Made by a program: the position numbers and the translations under genes. A stretch of 64,000 bases of DNA from Leptasterias polaris (Eukaryota; Echinodermata; Asteroidea; Forcipulatida; Asteriidae). The notes under the pieces were generated by a model. It had not been told where the DNA came from and did no database searches. It saw nothing but the letters and a program-made list of their open reading frames with translations. This document shows, piece by piece, positions 1 through 11,136 of this stretch (the first letter of the stretch is position 1; each line of letters starts with the position of its first letter). The stretch is taken from positions 248,001-312,000 of the forward strand of contig JAZGTN010000029.1 in assembly GCA_037783415.1 (NCBI GenBank), given 5' to 3'.

Positions 1-1470
1 GATGTCTGATGAATTATACAAGTAAATGATACAACCCTTTGACCTTTGCGTCATGGTGCAGTCGATTTAACTGATGTAAACCTGGCATAATTTGGTTTAG
101 GATAGATAACAGACCACGTTGTTCAAAAATGACATGGGCCTGCACAGTCACTCCTTACCCATAATGCACTGCAGGCAGTCTATCCCACAATTCCTCTCAT
201 TGAACGGTTTATTTTTTTGCTTTGTACATAAGAGTTTTAACGCCGATGAGAAGGAAGATTGGTGTTGTTGGTTTGAGGAGGGACAGTATTGTAAAATTAT
301 AGCAGAATTTTTTCACAGAAATTGGTCAGCAGAAATTGGGGAACCGTTCATGATCTTGCATTACATACATGTTGTATTATGGCTGGTATCCTCTTTCAAT
401 GGTTAGCAAAGTTGTGTACTTGCAGCGATATGAAATCGATCTATGCTTTTTCTTTGCTAAACGGATAACACAAACATGTTGCTGTTTATGTTTTTATAAA
501 GCCTGCCTTTGCGGCTGTTGCAGCAAATTGAAGGATCGTAAGAATGAATGCCTCTGAAACACAATGCTGTACCTGTTTCTCTATACAGGAGTTTTTAAAG
601 AAAGGATGAGCTTACCTGTTGCTCAGTGTCTTGTTAAATGTCGAATTCAAATGAAGAATTCTCAATGCTATAAATAAAAGTGCTCTGACTTGAGAATGTC
701 CCCATATTTTGTAAACAGAACTGTTGAGATTGGTTTTACATCGCTCAACAGAATCAAGATGAGTGTTTTGAATGGCACGTTTTGAGTCATTACACGATTC
801 CGTTTTTATTCCAACATTCTACACACTTTGCCTATGGTACGTATACTTGTATATACTGTGTTCACATTAAATACTCAGTCTTTCTTAAGGAAATTGTTAA
901 AGGGGGACAGGATAAATGATATGGGAGCTTTCAGGGGGGTGCATAATTTAAAGTGGTTGGGGTACCCACTAACATTGCTGAATCACATAGTGTCAGTTTG
1001 TGTACTCATTTCTAAGCAATATTGTTATTTCACAGCCAACTATGGCTATACTTCTCTGGTATTTATTGTATTATGACTGGAGTTGATAACTGAATAAAGA
1101 GAGAAACCCAGACCAAGCTGACCTCTAGTCATTGTGGTTTATTTGTATGAGTCGCTTACAGAACCTTTGTATAATAATTGTTGTACTCAATGTCTTGTTG
1201 CTCACTCACTGGGACTTCAGTCTGACAGGGAGTGCATTTTCAGAACCTTTGTGTAAAAGTTGCACTCAAGTCACTTTCCTCACAACACATAACACTTGAC
1301 ACTTACCCCCTTGTGACTTTAGCGAATTTTAGCCAATATTTGGACAAAAACATTATGGGAAAGCTCCATTAGCAACAAAAACTTGGAAAATACCCAAGCA
1401 GTCTGTAAGCAGTTGGTGACAACAAATGCCTAATTAGAGTCCAAGAGTGGTCATTGGAAGTCAAAGACCA
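1..1470. other. Non-coding flank, no gene recognised
   Basis: I found no exon with matching splice sites or a recognisable protein here. There are AATAAA-type sequences on the plus strand near 675 and 1092, so this could be the 3' UTR of a plus-strand gene lying to the left of the window, but nothing confirms that. The satellite core starts to appear at about 1475. Confidence 0.5.
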
Positions 1471-4400
1471 AATTTTGCCAAAATTACAAGGGGTAAGCCT
1501 TGCTGTTCATTCCTGTTGATGTTTCATGTAATTTTAGCCAAAATTACAAGGGGTAAGCCTTGCTGTTCATTCCGTTTGATGTTTCATGTGATTTTAGCCA
1601 CAATTTACAAGGGGTAAGCCTTGCTGTTCATTCCTGTTGATGTTTCATGTGATTTGAGCCAAAATTACAAGAGGTGAGCCTTGCTGTTCATTCCTGTTAA
1701 TGTTTCATGTAATTTTAGCCAAATTTACAAGGGGAAAGCCTTGCTGTTCTGGTTGATGTTTCATATCATTTGAGCCAAAATTACAAGAGATAAGCCTTGC
1801 TGTTCATTCTGGTTGATGTTTCATGTGATTTGAGCCTAAACTACAAGGGGAAAGCCTTGTTGTTCATTCCTGTTGACGTTTCATGTGATTTGAGCCAAAA
1901 TTACAGGAGGTAAGCCTTGCTGTTCATTCCTGTTGATGTTTCAAGTGATTTGAGCCAAAATTACAAGGGGTAAGCCTTGCTGTTCATTCCTGTTGATGTT
2001 TCATGTAATTTTAGCCAAAATTACAAGGGGTAAGCCTTGTTGTTCATCCCTGTTGATGTTTCAGGTGATTTGAGCCTAAACTACAAGGGGAAAGCCTTGT
2101 TGTTCATTCCTGTTGACGTTTCATGTGATTTGAGCCAAAATTACAGGAGGTAAGCCTTGCTGTTCATTCCTGTTAATGTTTCATGTAATTTTAGCCAAAT
2201 TTACAAGGGGAAAGCCTTGCTGTTCTGGTTGATGTTTCATATCATTTGAGCCAAAATTACAAGAGGTAAGCCTTGCTGTTCATTCTGGTTGATGTTTCAT
2301 GTGATTTGAGCCTAAACTACAAGGGGAAAGCCTTGTTGTTCATTCCTGTTGACGTTTCATGTGATTTGAGCCAAAATTACAGGAGGTAAGCCTTGCTGTT
2401 CATTCCTGTTGATGTTTCAAGTGATTTGAGCCAAAATTACAAGGGGTAAGCCTTGCTGTTCATTCCTGTTGATGTTTCATGTAATTTTAGCCAAAATTAC
2501 AAGGGGTAAGCCTTGTTGTTCATCGCTGTTGATGTTTCAGGTGATTTGAGCCTAAACTACAAGGGGAAAGCCTTGTTGTTCATTCCTGTTGACGTTTCAT
2601 GTGATTTGAGCCAAAATTACAGGAGGTAAGCCTTGCTGTTCATTCCTGTTGATGTTTCAAGTGATTTGAGCCAAAATTACAAGGGGTAAGCCTTGCTGTT
2701 CATTCCTGTTGATGTTTCATGTAATTTTAGCCAAAATTACAAGGGGTAAGCCTTGTTGTTCATCCCTGTTGATGTTTCAAGTGATTTGAGCCTAAACTAC
2801 AAGGGGAAAGCCTTGTTGTTCATTCCTGTTGACGTTTCATGTGATTTGAGCCAAAATTACAGGAGGTAAGCCTTGCTGTTCATTCCTGTTGATGTTTCAA
2901 GTGATTTGAGCCAAAATTACAAGGGGTAAGCCTTGCTGTTCATTCCTGTTGATGTTTCATGTAATTTTAGCCAAAATTACAAGGGGTAAGCCTTGTTGTT
3001 CATCCCTGTTGATGTTTCAGGTGATTTGAGGCAAAATTACAAGGGGGTAAGCCTTGTTGTTCATCCCTGTAGATGTTTCATGAGATTAGAGCCAAAATTA
3101 AATGAGTTAAGCCTTGCTGTTCATTCCTGTTGATGTTTCATGTGATTAGAGCCAAAATTACAAGAGGTAAGCCTTGTTGTTCATTCCTGTTGATGTTTCA
3201 GGTGATTTCAGCAAAAAATACAAAAATTTTTCGTTCCTGTTGATGTTTCAAGTGATTTTAGCCAAAAATACAAGGGGTAATTAAGCCTTACTGTTCATTC
3301 CTGTTGATGTTTCATGTGATTTCAGCAAAAATTACAAAAATTGTTCGTTCCTGTTGATGTTTCAAGTGATTTAAGCCTAAACTACAAGGGGAAAGCCTTG
3401 CTGTTCATTCCTGTTGATGTTTCAGATGATTCCAGCAAAAATTACAAAAATTGTTTGTTCCTGTTGATGTTTCAAGTGATTTTAGCCAAAAATACAAGGG
3501 GTAGCCTTGCTGTTCATTCCTGTTAATGTTTTAAGTGATTTCATACATAAATACAGGGGTATAGCTTTGCTGTTCAGTTCTGTTGATGTTTCATGTAATT
3601 TTAGCCAAAATTACAAGGGGTAAGCATTGTTGTTCATTCCTGTTGATGTTTCATGTAATTTGAGCCACAAATACAAGGGGTAAGCCTTGCTGTTCATTCC
3701 TGTTGATGTTTCATGTGATTTGAGCCACAATTACAAGGGGTAATTAAAGCCTTGCTGTTCATTCCTGTTGATGTTTTATGTGATTTGAGCCACAATTACA
3801 AGGGGTAAGCCTTGCTGTTCATTCCTGTTGATGTTTCATGTGATTTTAGCCAAAATTACAAGGGGTAAGCCTTGTTGTTCATTCCTGTTGATGTTTCAAG
3901 TGATTTGAGCGAAAAATACAACAGGTAAGCCTTGTGTTCCATTCCTCTTGATGTTTCATGTGATTTGAGCCAAAATTACAGAGGGTATAAGCCTTGCTGT
4001 CCATTCCTGTTGATGTTTCATGTGATTTGAGCCAAAATTACAAGAGGTAAGCCTTGCTGGTTGATGTTTCATGTCATTTGAGCCACAATTACAAGAGATA
4101 AGCCTTGTTGTTCATCCCTGTTGATGTTTCAAGTGATTTGAGCCTAAACTACAAGGGGAAAGCCTTGTTGTTCATTCCTGTTGACGTTTCATGTGATTTG
4201 AGCCAAAATTACACTGAGGAGGTAAGCCTTGCTGTTCATTCCTGTTGATGTTTCAAGTGATTTGAGCCAAAATTACAAGGGGTAAGCCTTGCTGTTCATT
4301 CCTGTTGATGTTTCATGTAATTTTAGCCAAAATTACAAGGGGTAAGCCTTGTTGTTCATCCCTGTTGATGTTTCAGGTGATTTGAGGCAAAATTACAAGG

Positions 4401-5265
4401 GGGTAAGCCTTGTTGTTCATCCCTGTAGTTGTTTCATGAGATTAGAGCCAAAATTAAATGAGTTAAGCCTTGCTGTTCATTCCTGTTGATGTTTTATGTG
4501 ATTTCATACATAAATACTTTGCTGTTCAGTTCTGTTAATATTTCATGTGATTTGAGCCAAAATTACAAGAGGTAAGCCTTGCTGTTCATTCCTGTTGATG
4601 TTTCATGTGATTTGAGCCAAAATTACAAGGGGTAAGCCTTGCTGTTCATTCCTGTTGATGTTTCATGTGATTAGAGCCAAAATTGCAAGAGGTAAGCCTT
4701 GTTTTTCATTCCTGTTGATGTTTCATGTGATTCCAGCAAAAATTACAAAAATTGTTCGTTCCTGTTGATGTTTCAAGTGATTTTAGCCAAAAATACAAGG
4801 GGTAGCCTTGCTGTTCATTCCTGTTAATGTTTTAAGTGATTTCATACATAAATACAGAGGTATAGCTTTGCTGTTCAGTTCTGTTGATGTTTCATGTAAT
4901 TTTAGCCAAAATTACAAGGGGTAAGCATTGTTGTTCATTCCTGTTGATGTTTCATGTCATTTGAGCCACAATTACAAGGGGTAAGCCTTGCTGTTCATGT
5001 TTCATGTGATTTTAGCCAAAATTTCAAGGGGTAAGCCTTGTTGTTCATTCCTGTTGTGTTTCAAGTGATTTGAGCGAAAAATACAACAGGTAAGCCTTGT
5101 GTTCATTCCTGTTGATGTTTCATGTGATTTCATACATAAATACAAGGGGTAAGCTTTGCCGTTCAGTTCTGTTGATGTTTCCTGAGTAATTTTAGCCAAA
5201 ATTACAAGGGGTAGTAAGCTTTGCAGTTCAGTTCTGTTGATGTTTCAAGTAATTTTAGCCAAAAT
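1471..5265. repeat. Satellite array 1, ~60-bp monomer with higher-order structure
   Basis: About 63 head-to-tail copies of a 60-bp unit that reads, on the plus strand, gccaaaattacaaggggtaa, then gccttgctgttcattcctg, then ttgatgtttcatgtgattt. Monomer types differ at fixed sites (ctaaactacaaggggaaag versus caaaattacaaggggtaag; tgacg versus tgatg). Between about 2280 and 3060 they recur every four monomers, a 240-bp higher-order unit (compare 2401, 2641 and 2881). A larger block, about 3000-3700, is duplicated at about 4360-4970. A few monomers are shortened to about 42-50 bp. The array is non-coding; short ORFs in it follow from the unit length being a multiple of three. Confidence 0.95.
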
Positions 5266-7080
5266 TCGGCTAAAATCGGATGAAATGACAAGGGGTATAA
5301 CGATGGCACTTTTGTCAAAATTAGGCTAAAATCTGATAAAATCACAAGAGGTAAATGAAGCTTTTGTAAAAATTTGGATAAACTCAGATAAAATCACAAG
5401 GGGTATAACCAAGGTAAGCCTTGCATTTTTGTTAAAATTGGGCTAAAATTGGCTAAAATCACAAGGGGTAAGCCTTGCATTATGACCAAAAACAAATAAA
5501 ATGACAAGGGGGTAAGCATTACATTTTTGTCAAAATTGGGCTAAAATCAGATAAAATCACAAGGGGTAAGCATGGTGCTTTTGTTTAAAATTGGGCTAAA
5601 ATCACAAGGGGTAAGCATGGTGCTTTTGTTTAAAATTGGGCTAAAATCACAAGGGGTAAGCCTTGCATTATGACCAAAAACAAATAAAATGACAAGGGGT
5701 AAGCATTACATTTTTGTCAAAATTGGGCTAAAATTGGCTAAAATCACAAGGGGTAAGCCTTGCATTTTTGTCAAAAATCGGCTAAAATCGACTAAAATCA
5801 CAAGGGGTAAGCATGGTGCTTTTGTTTAAAATTGGGCTAAAATCACAAGGGGTAAGCCTTGCATTATGACCAAAAACAAATCAAGGGGTAAGCATTACAT
5901 TTTTGTCAAAATTGGGCTAAAATTGGCTAAAATCACAAGGGGTAAGTATGGCCCTTTTGTCAAAATTGGGCTAAAATTTGATAAAATAACAAGGGGTAAG
6001 CCTTGCATTTTTGTAAAAAATCGGCTAAAATCGACTAAAATCACAAGGGGTAAGCATGGTGCTTTTGTTTAAAATTGGGCTAAAATCACAAGGGGTAAGC
6101 CTTGCATTATGACCAAAAACAAATCACAAGGGGGTAAGCCTTACATTTTTGTCAAAATTGGGCTAAATTTGGCTAAAATCACAAGGGGTAAGTATGGCCC
6201 TTTTGTCAAAATTGGGCTAAAATTGGATAAAATCACAAGGGGTAAGCCTTGCATTTTTGTCAAAAATCGGCTAAAATCGGCTAAAATCACAAGGGGTAAG
6301 TATGGCCCTTTTGTCAAAATTGGGCTAAAATTGGATAAAATCACAAGGGGTAAGCCTTGCATTTTTGTCAAAAATCGGCTAAAATCGACTAAAATCACAA
6401 GGGGTAAGCATGGTGCTTTTGTTTAAAATTGGGCTAAAATCACAAGGGGTAAGCCTTGCATTATGACCAAAAACAAATAAAATGACAAGGGGTAAGCATT
6501 ACATTTTTGTCAAAATTGGGCTAAAATCAGATAAAATCACAAGGGTTAAGCATGGTGCTTTTGTTTAAAATTGGGCTAAAATCACAAGGGGTAAGCCTTG
6601 CATTATGACCAAAAACAAATAAAATCACAAGGGTTAAGCCTTGCATTTTTGTCAAAATTGGGCTAAAATCAGATGAAATCACAAGGGGTAAGCATGGCGC
6701 TTTAAAAAAAAATTGGGCTACATTCACAAGGGGTAAGCCTTGCATTATGACCAAAAAACGAATAAAATCACAAGGGGAAAGCCTTGCATTTTCGTTAAAA
6801 TTGGGCTTCATTCGGATAAAATGACAAGGGGTAAGCATGGCGCTTTTGTCAAAAGTTTGCTAAAATCTGATAATATCACAAAGGGCAAGTCTTCTTTAAT
6901 GTAGAAATTGGGCTAAAATCTGATAAAAATCAAAAGGGCACTTTTGTCAAAAATGGGCTAAAATAAGAAAAATCTGAAGGGTTTTTGTAAGCCTTGCTTT
7001 TCTGTAAGCGTTGCTGCTATGTAGAAATTGGGCTAAAATTTGATAAAATCACGTAAACCTTGCATTCTTGTCAATTTTGA
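5266..7080. repeat. Satellite array 2, ~54-bp monomer sharing the array 1 core
   Basis: Tandem units of roughly 54 bp, with shorter variants of about 45 bp, built from aaaatcacaaggggtaagc, then a variable block (cttgcatttttgtcaaaa, atggtgcttttgtttaaaa or tatggcccttttgtcaaaa), then attgggctaaaat. The array abuts array 1 without a gap and keeps its acaaggggtaagc core but replaces the rest of the unit. It decays between 6840 and 7075. ORFs of about 100 codons are open on both strands because the unit is 18 codons long; they are not genes. Confidence 0.93.
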
Positions 7081-7751
7081 ACCAATGATTAAGTTCTGCC
7101 CAAGAAAATCTTTAGCGCAAAGTCAAGTTTATCTGTGGAAAGCAATTAGGGAAGAGAGAGTTGCCCAACAACAATGAGAGGGCAGGTGATCTCCTTTGTC
7201 ACGTCATAATGGATTAACAGAATCCCAATCAAACTTACTTTTAAAGCTTGTTTAATTTTAGGATTTGCCTATAATAGAAGTGCCCCTTCAACAGCAAAGT
7301 CCAAGTCCTTAAAGCACACTAGTCCAAACTTCAAGATGAAATCAACTGACTCTATATTGACCAACCACAACTTTCTGATCAGTGTCCCAGTAAACTGGAA
7401 CCAATTTAATGTTTGTTCTTCACTATAGACTTATCCATTAAAGTCGCAGCCAAAACGATTATCGGTTAAAACTGTGAGAATGTACTCCCAGCTGATTACA
7501 AATTCATTATGATAGTCTAAAATGATTATTGCAATAACTCAAGACACTTCTGTAGAAGTAATATCTTACAATTCATCTGGTGACTACTTGAGGACATTCT
7601 GGTCATCATTTCGAAAAAGCTGTTCACCAGTAAGCAAATATTCAAGTGTACATGCATTTCTTAAAAGGATTGTGTAGTTTTGTCGGCCCATGTGAGCATT
7701 GATTGCCATTGGTTGCGCCTCTCATCTGCTAGCAAGAACCACCTGCAAGTT

Positions 7752-7943
7752 CAGGGGCCCAATTTCATAGAGCTGCTTAAGCACAAAATGTAGCCAAGTG
7801 CATTAAAGTTACGCTTAGCAGAATAGGGTTACCAGCCAAAATACCATTCCACATGTATCATCTGTGACTGGTATCCTGCTCAATTTTGCATACAATTGTC
7901 AAGCACTATTTGCTGCTTAAGCAGCGCTATAAAATTGGGCCCA
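7752..7943. mobile_element. MITE with TIR starting gggcccaatttcatagagct
   Basis: The left end gggcccaatttcatagagct is answered at the right end by the inverted agcgctataaaattgggccc. Both ends continue inward into gcttaagca / tgcttaagc. A longer relative is at 38046-38332. There is no coding capacity, as expected for a non-autonomous DNA element. Confidence 0.8.
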
Positions 7944-8439
7944 GGTCGTTTGGTTTGCTTTGCTTTAAGCGACAGTTATAATATGAAATAGCAGCTCCAC
8001 TTGTGTGTGCTATTTAGCAGAAAAACTCTGCTTGCATATTTAATGAAATTTACCCCTTCACCAAAGCAAATGTTCTGCTGATATAGACTAGACTAGAACA
8101 CACACCATTGTGCCAGCTGTACTTCCAAAATTGCCATTTTATATCATATCAAATTATTCCTCCACATAACTGCAAGTTTCTTGAGACAGAACCACTGCGT
8201 AATCAACTATGGCATCTAAAATTGTCCTTTGACCGCAGAGTGTTTCCCAGGCTCAAGAAAAGCGATGCACAAATACATGTATCTTCTTAGACAGGAAGCA
8301 GCATGGTATTAACATGGTCTAACATTTACAAAGATAGTATAAGATATACATGTAGATGCGTTACATAACCACTTGTGTCGAATGAATCATGCATCTTTGT
8401 AGTTCACGATATTATTAACAAGGGAAACTGACAGGGTAA

Positions 8440-8570
8440 ATTTTCATTAATTTGGGGTTGAACAAAGAAAAATTTACTAAGCTGGATTTGAACCTTAGCC
8501 GGCACGTTAATCCGAAGGTCACAGGTTCAAATCCCGCCCAAGTCACTTTTTCTATGTTCTACAAACTAGA
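8440..8570 (-). mobile_element. tRNA-derived SINE fragment (family B)
   Basis: The minus strand carries a pol III B-box-like GGTTCAAATCC and an anticodon-stem-like block (GGCACGTTAATCC in relatives), followed by a ttcgttgttcaacccc-type tail. Related copies lie at about 13390-13530, 24295-24400, 33130-33240 and 38865-39015. The cloverleaf is not intact, so this is a SINE and not a working tRNA gene. Confidence 0.6.
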
Positions 8571-8929
8571 TCCCAAATTCACCTTATAATTGGTTACACT
8601 TTCACAGTGTGTCTCCCTGTTTAATTCATGGTTACTTTATATACTAATATGAACACGTCAAACAGCTGTAGTTAGCCAGACAGTTTCTCTGTACAATTGT
8701 TTAACCCTGCCCGATAAACTGAGAGAGGTCAGAAAATAATTTGGGAGGCTAAACATCCTTATTGAGAAGCTGAATTGCAAGGGACTTGGAGGAGCCTCAG
8801 GCATGCATGGGCACCCTTGGCAGCCAGCCACATCGATCCATAATGACCACGAAGCACAGCCTGAGATCGAAAGTGTTTGATTCTTCAAAGAGAGGAAAAC
8901 TGGAGGGCCCGGAGAAAAACCCTTGTGGC

Positions 8930-9090
8930 AGAGAATCAACGCACAACTCTACTCACATTAGGCCTTTGCAAGGAATCAAACCAGGGCCAGTGGTGAGAAA
9001 CGAGCACTTTACGCAAATGCCAACCATGCCAAGTTGTAGCAAAATTTACACAGCCATTCTAACTACACATACAAAAAGTGAGTTCAGATG
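8930..9090 (-). mobile_element. tRNA-derived SINE fragment (family D)
   Basis: The minus strand reads TTGGCATGGTTGGCATTTGC, then a B-box-like CCTGGTTTGATTCC at about 8977-8992. A plus-strand relative is at 16935-17110. This is a SINE-type tRNA head, degraded and without an aminoacyl-stem match. Confidence 0.45.
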
Positions 9091-9129
9091 CGGAAAATTC
9101 ATGGAAACAGGACATGAATGACACAAAAT

Positions 9130-9480
9130 AGACATTTTACCGTGAGGTATTGATAAAAAAGCGTGCCGGGTGGTCACTGAAAGTAGGGAGGTAGGCTGCC
9201 TCACGTTTTAACGGGCAGGGGAGACACTGCTCTGTACAAAGTGAAATCATTAATCTCAATATTACTTTGTAATAGATGTTAAATTTGCATTGGTGGTAAA
9301 GAATATTATTTGGTTTTACCCTTGCACCGATGTGAATGAAGCACTGTATGCTCAGTACTTTTCCCAAGTCCTGTGAAACAAAATCCACAGTCATATTACT
9401 CAGATGAGATTCGAACTCCCAACCTTTGCCATTAAAGAGCAAATGTCTCACCAAGTAGACCAACCAGATTGCCCGGCAGC
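9130..9480 (-). mobile_element. tRNA-derived SINE (family C)
   Basis: On the minus strand the head reads like a tRNA: an A-box region near 9450, then GGGAGTTCGAATCTC (B box) at about 9408-9422. The body runs down to about 9130. Part of the body (taccctt/aagggtaaaaccaaataata) recurs at about 9545-9575, next to the copy. No open reading frame is involved. Confidence 0.6.
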
Positions 9481-11136
9481 TAGAGAATGTTCAAAACCTA
9501 TATTTTATCAGTGGGTACCGCAACTAAATGCTTTACACACATTGGTGTAAGGGTAAAACCAAATAATACTCATATTTCCTACTATACATTTCTGGTAATG
9601 AAACCAATAATCCCCAAAAAGTGAAATTACAATTTATATACAATTACCCTTGGTGGGTCAAAAACTGAACAAAACCTAAACAAGGGTGAACATGTACTCA
9701 TCCACATGAAGTGTTCTGGGTTAATTGCACTGCACTACCAATCCTGGTAGTAAAAATGACCTACAGCTTACGATGTAGCACCCCATAAAGGGTGAACAAA
9801 AACAAGCAATGAGGTAGATGATTCATTCATCCAAAATGTGAGTTCTTGATGCAGAGAGGTCGACGTTAAAGCACATCGATGAAATCAAATAGACGTTTCA
9901 CGTGTCTAGTGTAATTGAGCAAATGCATTGGCATCTACCAGGCGGGTCATCAAAGGAAGCCCTACAGGTTTCAAGATGGCCCCCACCCTCCTTCACATTT
10001 GTTCTTCCTGCTATATAACTATTAATCAAGATGTAATTCATAAGTGGATTATAAACCAAATCAAACCAAACCAATTGTGACCAACCAAGGCCTTATTCCA
10101 CAGCACTGCTCACCACACAATTCTGCTTACCACAGAATTCTGCTTACAGCGAGCTGTAAAGCATACAAGTCTAAGGGCTGTAAGCGCAGAATTCCGCAGT
10201 AAGCAGGGTCATTAAATTGGGTTATAAACCAACTATCTGTGAACGACACTTATGCCATTAATTCAGAGTGTAATGCCATTAATTCAGAGTGTAATGCCAT
10301 TCAAAAGAATGTTGTGTTCCTTCGCAAAACTCAAAGTGACCAGCAGTCATGTCTCGCTTCAGCAAGCTTAAATTATGTACAGTTTTTGAGTACAGACACG
10401 CAGAAATTAGAGTCATTATAGATAATACGAATATTAATTAAGGAAAGCCTTGCTACCATGGGCTGTGCATCGAATCAAAGCCCTCTCGTCACTCACCCCT
10501 GGACAGGAAGCACAGACAAACAATGCTGATTGGCTCTCGAAAATGTCTGCTTTCTTGGCACGCAGGTTAAAAACTTTTGACTGCTTGAAGGGCAACAAGA
10601 TACTCTTTGACTTGATGCCTCTTTTACCAGCTACCATGCTATAGAATACATGCATAGGCCACAAGCCTAATGAAGTTGCACCATATATTTGCTCTTTTAA
10701 ATGACACAATTCCAGGGGGCTTTGTGTGAGCTAGGTATACTTGAATACAATGCCGTGGCGAGATTGATCGCCCATGGGAGCAAGGTTGCCTCGAAGAGGA
10801 ATAATGCATGTGTTATGGCACTGGGTTTTGACAATTATATTTACATTAATAGATCAAATAATATAACACATCTGCCAACTTGGAATCGGTTCCCTACATG
10901 CCAGCATGATCATACAGCGATCTCTATACAAGAACCTGACTTTATTCCCAAGTTGCGTCAATGCCATCAACATGGGTCAATGGCAGCAAGATGGAGGTCG
11001 CAATCTGTGTTGTTCAGCAATAACACCATACTCGGGTCTTTTTTACTTGAGGACACGCGAATCCCAGATGGCATAAATAAAAGTTAATTGTAAAGATTAC
11101 CTATAAATATATTTATGTATAGATGAAAGAAGTCAT

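Larger units (their letters stand above)
7081..11136. other. Repeat-rich non-coding region downstream of DDA1
   Basis: No gene was recognised. The region holds a TIR element (7752-7943), tRNA-derived SINE pieces (about 8440-8570, 8930-9090, 9130-9480), and a palindrome-rich stretch at 10090-10220 with repeated ccacagaattctgcttac-type sequence. A minus-strand AATAAA at about 10942-10947 lies about 190 bp past the DDA1 stop and is its likely polyadenylation signal. A 128-codon plus-strand ORF at 10701-11087 shows no family resemblance. Confidence 0.6.

Noticed and set aside
119..406. 95-codon ORF near the left edge
   Set aside because: Composition looks random and there is no recognisable domain or splice context.
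5866..6838. ORFs of about 100 codons on both strands in satellite array 2
   Set aside because: The 54-bp unit is 18 codons and stop-poor; the proteins are simple repeats with no flanking exon structure.
1471..7080. CRISPR-like appearance of regularly spaced repeats
   Set aside because: There are no unique spacers; the whole unit is repeated, and the sequence is clearly animal genomic DNA with spliced genes.
10701..11087. 128-codon plus-strand ORF downstream of DDA1
   Set aside because: No family resemblance, no splice partners, and it overlaps the DDA1 3' UTR on the opposite strand.
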